64,000 bases of DNA from Endozoicomonas gorgoniicola (lineage in GTDB: Bacteria > Pseudomonadota > Gammaproteobacteria > Pseudomonadales > Endozoicomonadaceae). Below are positions 58,717 to 64,000 of this stretch, in pieces. The stretch's first letter is position 1, and each line of letters opens with the position of its first letter. The position numbers and the translations under genes were made by a program. The notes under the pieces were generated by a model. It made no database searches and was not told the origin of the DNA. It saw only the letters and a list, made by a program, of their open reading frames with translations. The DNA lies in assembly GCF_025562715.2 (NCBI RefSeq), contig NZ_JAPFCC010000001.1, positions 5,294,001 through 5,358,000 on the forward strand. Direction: 5' to 3'.

Positions 58717-59481
58717 TCACTCGTAACCAATAGAAAAGTGTTTCCACTCTAAATGACAACCGTTTGTGCCGTAAGTCTGTTCATGCCAGCTGACTTCTTT
58801 ATGACGATTAAATATCAATACACTGGTGTTTCTTGTTCCATAGATCGGGCTGCTGACAAATGCACTGGAAAGCAACCTCTCCTTTTCTCTGCCTATACCT
58901 GTGTCTGGCAGCAAGTGGCTAGGGAACGTTGTCGTATTCTGCATAATTTGCAACAGGGCTTTCGGCTCTGCGAAATTATCCTTGTTCAGCACTTTAGTGA
59001 CGGCATCCCTGGCGTTTAGCAGTTTCGGCCAGGGTGTATTCAGCAACTTATTGCACAGCCCATAAACACCGGGTTCGAGTTTTTTCACTACGTCTTCAAT
59101 ATTGGAATAGTAATAAAGTTCATTAATGCTGCCTGCCAGAAAGTTGAATCCACTGTATCGGAGGGCATTTTTCTGAATGTTATTTATGAACGAATGCGTT
59201 GAGAGGGAGCTGTTCAAACAGTCTGTTACCAGTTGTCCCCTTGAGATGTCTCCTTCAGGAGCTGGCCACTGGCGATAATTGGTCACCGCTGCAAACCGGC
59301 CGGACCGGTTCAGAGCCAGCCAGCTACCCCATGCCTCCTGATCCCGGCCTCCGAAAATATCAGGATGATCTTCCCAGAAATGAGCCTGGGCTGTAGGGCG
59401 GTCATAGAACTCGTCCCGGTTAGCCACTAAGGTCAGCGGGTAGCTGGCATCAGGCTGCCAGGAAAAAATAATCAGGCACAT
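58717..59481 (-). CDS. NRDE-family (TANGO2-like) protein
   Basis: The 254-residue protein starts MCLIIFSW with the N-terminal Cys typical of NTN-like NRDE proteins. The signature LVANRDEFYDRPTAQAHFW and GGRDQEAWGSWLALNRSGRFAAVTNYR follow. Relatives in eukaryotes (TANGO2) are linked to membrane and haem/lipid handling; the bacterial role is not known. It is divergent from the amidase gene. Confidence 0.9.
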   Translation of the reverse strand: MCLIIFSWQPDASYPLTLVANRDEFYDRPTAQAHFWEDHPDIFGGRDQEAWGSWLALNRSGRFAAVTNYRQWPAPEGDISRGQLVTDCLNSSLSTHSFINNIQKNALRYSGFNFLAGSINELYYYSNIEDVVKKLEPGVYGLCNKLLNTPWPKLLNARDAVTKVLNKDNFAEPKALLQIMQNTTTFPSHLLPDTGIGREKERLLSSAFVSSPIYGTRNTSVLIFNRHKEVSWHEQTYGTNGCHLEWKHFSIGYE

Positions 59482-59563
59482 AAAGACGTAGCCTTTGATT
59501 TATTAATGGAGTTAAGTGTGGCAGTGTCAGTAAAAGAAGAAAAGTTTTAAAGAGGTTTTATCC

Positions 59564-60358
59564 ATGCTTAAAGCCGCTGTCGTGCAATTATGCTCCAGCA
59601 ATAATATCCGGGACAATCTTGCCCATATTGATGCTCAGCTTGCCCCCATAATAAACGAAGCGGTTGATTTAATTCTGTTGCCTGAGTGTTTTGCCCGGTT
59701 TGGGGGTGATGTTTCTGCCTTCGGGAAAAACACGACAGAAGTCAGGCAGTGGATGGCAGACACTGCCCGTCGACACAAAGCCTGGTTGATAGGCGGCTCC
59801 ATTCCCTTTCAGGTTGATGCCGGACAAAACAGCAGGGCGTCCTGTTTTGTGTTTAACCCTCAGGGTTTACTGGAAAGTCGTTATGACAAAATTCATCTGT
59901 TTGATGCCAGTGTGGCAGACCAGCAGCGTTTATATCAGGAGTCCAGTGATTATTCGGCGGGAGATCAGCCACTCGTCGTTGATATAGGTGAAGCACAAAT
60001 CGGTTTAAGCATCTGCTATGACCTGAGATTCCCGGAGCTGTTCCGGAAACTGGTGTCTGCCGGTGCCAATATTATTACCGTACCTTCCGCCTTTACCCAC
60101 GCTACCGGGCAGAGCCATTGGGAAGTGTTGCTAAGAGCCAGGGCGATTGAAAATCAGTGTTATGTACTGGCAGCCAATCAGGGTGGGGTGCATCCCAATA
60201 AACGACAGACCTGGGGGCATAGCATGATTATTTCTCCCTGGGGAGAGGTGTTGGCACAGGCAGAAAAAGACCCGGTTGTCCTGACAGCCGATCTGGACAT
60301 GAAACTGCTACAGGAAATTCGTACAAAAATGCCCTGCCTCAAACACAGAAAGCTATAA
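59564..60358 (+). CDS. Carbon-nitrogen hydrolase (Nit1/deaminated-glutathione amidase type)
   Basis: The 264-residue nitrilase-superfamily protein has a complete catalytic triad: Glu in LILLPECFARFG, Lys in SRYDKIHLFDA and Cys in GLSICYDLRFPELFR. The RYDKIHLFD stretch and the length fit the Nit1/NitFhit branch, whose members remove ammonia from deaminated glutathione. It is convergent with ppk1, with a 7-bp repeat array between them. Confidence 0.88.
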   Translation: MLKAAVVQLCSSNNIRDNLAHIDAQLAPIINEAVDLILLPECFARFGGDVSAFGKNTTEVRQWMADTARRHKAWLIGGSIPFQVDAGQNSRASCFVFNPQGLLESRYDKIHLFDASVADQQRLYQESSDYSAGDQPLVVDIGEAQIGLSICYDLRFPELFRKLVSAGANIITVPSAFTHATGQSHWEVLLRARAIENQCYVLAANQGGVHPNKRQTWGHSMIISPWGEVLAQAEKDPVVLTADLDMKLLQEIRTKMPCLKHRKL

Positions 60359-60394
60359 ACACCAGATCTCCCCACCCCAAGCCCGCAACAAACA

Positions 60395-60443
60395 CTACGG
60401 GCTACGGGCTACGGGCTACGAACCACGGACTACGGACTACGAG
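60395..60443. repeat. 7-bp tandem repeat overlapping the ppk1 stop codon
   Basis: Seven tandem copies of CTACGGG or near variants (three exact, then CTACGAA, CCACGGA, CTACGGA, CTACGAG) span the end of ppk1 and the gap to the amidase gene. The ppk1 stop codon (CTA in plus reading, 60430-60432) lies inside the sixth copy. Copy-number change by one 7-bp unit could shift the final codons. Confidence 0.88.
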
Positions 60444-62640
60444 AAACCCCGGATACGTAGTTCGTCAAACTCTCCAACAGTTTGCGCTGAACATTCCGCC
60501 GACGCTGCCCGCGTGTCGGCTTGTTCTGCACATAAGAACCATCACTTTGCAGTGTCCAGCTGCGTACGTTGTCACTCAGAAACAGTTCCAGCTCTTTCCT
60601 GATGCGGTTAGCCATTTTGGGTTCTTCAACCGGGAAGCAGGTTTCAATCCGGTTATTCAGGTTTCTGCTCATTCCGTCGGCGCTGGAGCAGTAAACCTGG
60701 CTTTCACCGTCGTTTTCAAAGTAGAAAACCCGGGAATGCTCCAGAAAGCGGCCAACAATGGAGCGCACCTGAATGTTTTCCGACAAGCCCTCAATACCGG
60801 GCCTCAGGCAACAGATACCCCGTACAATCAGGTCAATTTTTACGCCTGCCTGAGAAGCCTTATACAGCGCACGAATCATCTGCTTTTCAGTCAGGGCGTT
60901 GATCTTGATAATGATTCGGGCGCTTTTGCCCTCTTTGGCATTGGCGGCTTCATGGTTGATGCGGTCAATCAGACCTTTCTTCAGGGTAAAGGGGGCGTGC
61001 AGAAGCTTTCTCACCTTGAAGGCTTTGCCCATGCCGGTCAGTTGCTGGAAGATTTTGCGCACGTCGTTGGTGATGTCCTTGTCACAGGTCAGCAGGCTGT
61101 AATCGGTATACAGACGGGCATTGCCAGCATGGTAGTTACCGGTGCCCAGGTGGGCGTAACGCTGAATACTGCGACCTTCCCGCCGTACAATCAGCATCAT
61201 TTTGGCATGTGTCTTGTAGCCCACTACCCCATAGACGACAACGGCTCCTGCTTCCTGCAGTCGTAAGGCCAGCGCAAGATTCTCCTCCTCATCAAACCTT
61301 GCCCGGATTTCTACCACCACGGTCACTTCTTTGCCGTGTCGGGCGGCTTCTACCAGTGCATCTGCCATTTCAGAGTGAGCGCCGGTTCGGTACAGCGTTT
61401 GACGAATCGCCAGCACATTCGGGTCTTTCGCTGCCTGACGCAGCATATCAATGACCGGCGTGAAGGATTCGTAGGGGTGGTGCAGCAGAATATCGGCTTT
61501 CTTGACATAATCCAGCACGTTTTCGGTGCTGTTCGGACGAGATTGCAGAACCTTCGGGTATTCCGGTGTGAAAGGCGGGAATGTCAGGTGCTCATCGGCA
61601 CCATTGTTGCAGACTGACATCAGGCGGGTCAGGTTCACCGGGCCATTGACCCGGTAAACCTCTTCTTCCGTCAGGCCAAACTCTTTTAACAGGAAGTCCA
61701 CCAGAGGCTGTGGACAGTTGTCGACCACTTCCAGACGCACCGCCTCGCCATAACGACGGGAAAGCAGTTCACCCTGAAGCGCCTTGGCAAGGTCTTCAAC
61801 TTCATCTTCCAGGTCAAGGTCGCTGTTGCGGGTCAGGCGGAACTGGTAGCAGCCCTTGACCTTCATGCCCGGGAACAGGTCTTCCATATGACGATGAATG
61901 ATAGACGACAAGAACACGTAATTTGTACCGTTATTGTCGCATATGTCATCAGGGAGTTTGATGACTCTTGGCAATGAGCGAGGTGCCGGAATAACAGCCA
62001 TGCCGGTATCACGACCAAAGGCGTCTTTGCCTTCCAGCGAAACAATAAAGCACAGCAGTTTATTAGCCAGACGTGGAAACGGGTGCGCCGGATCCAGGCC
62101 GATTGGGCTGATAATCGGCATCACTTCGTTGTAGAAAAAACGCTTAACCCAGATTCTCTGTTTCTCATTCAGCTCTGAACGTTTAATGAAGTGTATGTTT
62201 TCTTCTTTCAGTGCTGGCAGCAGGGTTTCATTCAGAATTTGATACTGACGGGTGACCTGCTCTTTGGCATAAGCGTTGATTTCTTTCAGCACTGCCCGAG
62301 GTCCCATACCATCCAGACCCACCAGTTCACGACCGTAACCGATCTGCTGCATCAATCCGGCGACACGAATTTCAAAGAACTCATCAATGTTGGAGCTGTA
62401 GATCAACAGAAAGCGCAGGCGCTCAAGCAGGGGGTGTTCTTCATTAAGTGCCTGCTCCAGCACCCTGGTGTTGAACTGCAAATGACTCAGTTCCCGGTTG
62501 ATGTAGTACTCCGGGTTGCTCAGGTCGGTGATCCGGGGAGGCGCTTTTGCCGCTTCCTGTTTTGAGGGCGATGAACCACCTGTCGCTGAATCGTCGGTGT
62601 GTGTGGCAGATCGTGAAGAAGGTTGTTGGGTATTGTCCAT
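60430..62640 (-). CDS. ppk1: Polyphosphate kinase 1
   Basis: The ~736-residue protein matches Ppk1. The N-terminal part has YINRELSHLQFNTRVLEQA; the active-site His region is VGYKTHAKMMLIVRREG; other marks are IRARFDEEENLALA and AHLGTGNYHAGNARLYTD. It makes polyphosphate from ATP. The first ~30 residues are Ser/Thr-rich and unmatched. The ATG at 62640 is preferred over a TTG at 62676. Next to hemB, as in some other gammaproteobacteria. Confidence 0.94.
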   Translation of the reverse strand: MDNTQQPSSRSATHTDDSATGGSSPSKQEAAKAPPRITDLSNPEYYINRELSHLQFNTRVLEQALNEEHPLLERLRFLLIYSSNIDEFFEIRVAGLMQQIGYGRELVGLDGMGPRAVLKEINAYAKEQVTRQYQILNETLLPALKEENIHFIKRSELNEKQRIWVKRFFYNEVMPIISPIGLDPAHPFPRLANKLLCFIVSLEGKDAFGRDTGMAVIPAPRSLPRVIKLPDDICDNNGTNYVFLSSIIHRHMEDLFPGMKVKGCYQFRLTRNSDLDLEDEVEDLAKALQGELLSRRYGEAVRLEVVDNCPQPLVDFLLKEFGLTEEEVYRVNGPVNLTRLMSVCNNGADEHLTFPPFTPEYPKVLQSRPNSTENVLDYVKKADILLHHPYESFTPVIDMLRQAAKDPNVLAIRQTLYRTGAHSEMADALVEAARHGKEVTVVVEIRARFDEEENLALALRLQEAGAVVVYGVVGYKTHAKMMLIVRREGRSIQRYAHLGTGNYHAGNARLYTDYSLLTCDKDITNDVRKIFQQLTGMGKAFKVRKLLHAPFTLKKGLIDRINHEAANAKEGKSARIIIKINALTEKQMIRALYKASQAGVKIDLIVRGICCLRPGIEGLSENIQVRSIVGRFLEHSRVFYFENDGESQVYCSSADGMSRNLNNRIETCFPVEEPKMANRIRKELELFLSDNVRSWTLQSDGSYVQNKPTRGQRRRNVQRKLLESLTNYVSGVSRSP

Positions 62641-62771
62641 AAAAACTCTTACTGCGTTCTGAAAGCGCTGGGGCAAACTGCCCCAAGCTACCAGAAAACT
62701 GTTACAAAAAAATGATTGTTATGGTTATTACAGCCTCATATCCATTGTTCAGACTAGCAATACTGCTGAAT

Positions 62772-63770
62772 TTAGCCTTTCAGGCATTTTGCCGCTTCTT
62801 TGGCGAAATAGGTCAGAATGGCATCAGCGCCGGCACGTTTAAAGCACAGCAACGACTCCATCATAACTTTTTCACCGTCCAGCCAGCCGTTTTCCGCTGC
62901 GGCCTTGTGCATGGCGTATTCACCACTGACCTGATAGGCAAAGGTGGGCACTTTGAATTTTTCTTTTACCCGGCGTAAAACGTCCAGGTAAGGCATACCG
63001 GGCTTCACCATCACCATGTCTGCCCCTTCTGCCAGGTCAGCGGCGACTTCGTGCAGCGCTTCATCGGAATTGGCGACATCCATCTGGAATGTGTATTTAT
63101 TGCCTTTTCCAAGGTTGCCAGCTGATCCCACGGCATCTCTGAAAGGTCCGTAGTAGGCTGACGCGTATTTGGCAGAGTAAGCCAGTATGGAGGTGTTGTT
63201 AAAGCCAGTTTCTTCCAGAGCCTGCCGAATGGCACCGATTCGCCCGTCCATCATATCTGAGGGGGCAACGATATCGGCACCCGCTTCGGCGTGGGATAAC
63301 GCCTGTTTAACCAGCACCTCGACAGTGGGGTCATTGATGACATAGCCGGTTTCATCCACTAATCCATCCAGACCATGGCTGGTGAACGGGTCCAGCGCCA
63401 CATCGGTGATGACTCCCAGCTCCGGGTAGTGTTGCTTAATAGCACGAACGGTGCGCTGAATCAGCCCTTCCGGGTTATAAGCTTCCGTGGCATCATCGGA
63501 TTTTTTATCCTGTGGAATCACCGGGAACAGAGCAATGGCGGGTATACCCAGGCTGACCAGCTCATCGGCCTCCCGTAACAACTGGTCAATGGTGACACGT
63601 TCCACTCCCGGCATGGAAGGCACGGCTTCCCTGTCATTCACACCTTCCTTGACAAAAACAGGGTAAATCAGGTCACTGGCCGATAAAGAGTTTTCCTGCA
63701 TCAATTGGCGTGAGAACGTGTTGAAACGCATGCGTCTTGGGCGGTTGCCGGGGAATGAACGTTGAATCAT
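62772..63770 (-). CDS. hemB: Delta-aminolevulinic acid dehydratase (porphobilinogen synthase)
   Basis: The 332-residue protein carries the two active Lys regions AYSAKYASAYYGPF and MVKPGMPYLDV. The metal region reads ITDVALDPFTSHG with Asp/Ala instead of Cys ligands. This is the magnesium/potassium-type enzyme of Pseudomonas rather than the zinc type. It joins two aminolevulinates into porphobilinogen for haem and related tetrapyrroles. Length and start are standard. Confidence 0.96.
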   Translation of the reverse strand: MIQRSFPGNRPRRMRFNTFSRQLMQENSLSASDLIYPVFVKEGVNDREAVPSMPGVERVTIDQLLREADELVSLGIPAIALFPVIPQDKKSDDATEAYNPEGLIQRTVRAIKQHYPELGVITDVALDPFTSHGLDGLVDETGYVINDPTVEVLVKQALSHAEAGADIVAPSDMMDGRIGAIRQALEETGFNNTSILAYSAKYASAYYGPFRDAVGSAGNLGKGNKYTFQMDVANSDEALHEVAADLAEGADMVMVKPGMPYLDVLRRVKEKFKVPTFAYQVSGEYAMHKAAAENGWLDGEKVMMESLLCFKRAGADAILTYFAKEAAKCLKG

Positions 63771-63896
63771 GGAACTGCTTACCTGTTTGTTCTATCCGCT
63801 CAGGGCTGTCTGTTTGTCTACCTGAACGCTTGATAAGATTATACGGGAAATACTTAACAAGTCTTGTGTCGCCTGTAAACAAACGAGTTTATAACC

Positions 63897-64000
63897 ATGA
63901 AAAAAACAAAAATTCTGTTGCTGCTGGTGCTGATTACAGCCATTGGTGCTTTTTATTCGCTGGATGCTCAGCAGTACCTGACGAGAGACTTCTTTCAGTC
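63897..64000 (+). CDS. TVP38/TMEM64-like membrane protein, N-terminal fragment
   Basis: An ATG at 63897 starts MKKTKILLLLVLITAIGAFYSLDAQQYLTRDFFQS and runs to the window edge. A positively charged start, one membrane segment and then D-x-Q-x-YLT is how many TVP38-type (DedA-related) membrane proteins begin. Only 34 codons are visible, so the family is provisional. Confidence 0.5.
   Translation, partial: MKKTKILLLLVLITAIGAFYSLDAQQYLTRDFFQ

Noticed and set aside
60547..61266. 239-codon plus-strand frame inside ppk1
   Set aside because: It is antisense to conserved Ppk1 motifs and has no family features.
1..64000. tRNA, rRNA or classical CRISPR features
   Set aside because: I saw no conserved rRNA stretches, no cloverleaf-like sequences with the usual T-loop, and no spaced direct repeats in the window.

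Overview
The window looks like a chromosomal segment of a marine, host-associated gammaproteobacterium, most likely an Endozoicomonas-like member of the Oceanospirillales. This is inferred from gene content: a Pseudomonas-type metal-site HemB, the rppH-ptsP and tesA/ybbA/ybbP neighbourhoods, a maltodextrin import cluster, several insertion sequences, and three copies of a secreted-adhesin-like (Stv-type) gene. No database search was possible. I see no rRNA, tRNA or CRISPR array.

Left part (1-10.7 kb): two copies of one IS1634-family element lie in inverted orientation. The left copy (cut by the window edge) has removed the front of a thioredoxin/AhpC-like gene. The right copy is complete, with 14-bp ends and a TTTTAG target duplication, and sits in the last codons of a large autotransporter. 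Between them are a secreted Tricorn-type protease and a tandem pair of autotransporters, the first of which is barrel-only.

10.7-22.6 kb: a KpsF/GutQ-like sugar-phosphate isomerase follows a PdxA2-type dehydrogenase. Next come a very short DksA-type zinc-finger protein, a DeoR-family regulator, and a lipid-transport operon (LetA in two halves plus a six-MCE-domain LetB). The end of letB and an adjacent Stv-like gene are tandemly duplicated as an 813-bp unit. A decayed IS605-type element with intact TnpB follows, then a thioesterase and a patatin-like lipase.

22.6-35.6 kb: a divergent maltodextrin cluster. malE, malF, malG, a GH13 hydrolase, a TrmB regulator and a GH43 hydrolase run leftward. 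An outer-membrane barrel, a second LpxD, a small lipoprotein and malK run rightward. Together they would bring oligosaccharides across both membranes and hydrolyse them in the cytoplasm. A third Stv-like gene follows the malK terminator.

35.6-51.1 kb: tesA diverges from ybbA-ybbP. Then come small unknown genes, an orphan fliO whose start codon abuts a 12-bp repeat array, a FliT-like gene, and an 849-residue protein with lipid-kinase-like motifs (a candidate host-directed effector). These are followed by PhnA-like, AmpD-like, collapsed amidohydrolase, PhyH-like, GNAT and rlmI genes, and a secreted repeat protein.

51.1-64 kb: tryptophanase, a HAD phosphatase, rppH-ptsP, a YaaI-like periplasmic protein, an intact ISL3 element with an 8-bp target duplication, an NRDE protein, a nitrilase-family amidase, ppk1, hemB and the start of a TVP38-like membrane protein. 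Short tandem repeats at gene boundaries and inside secreted proteins recur throughout.
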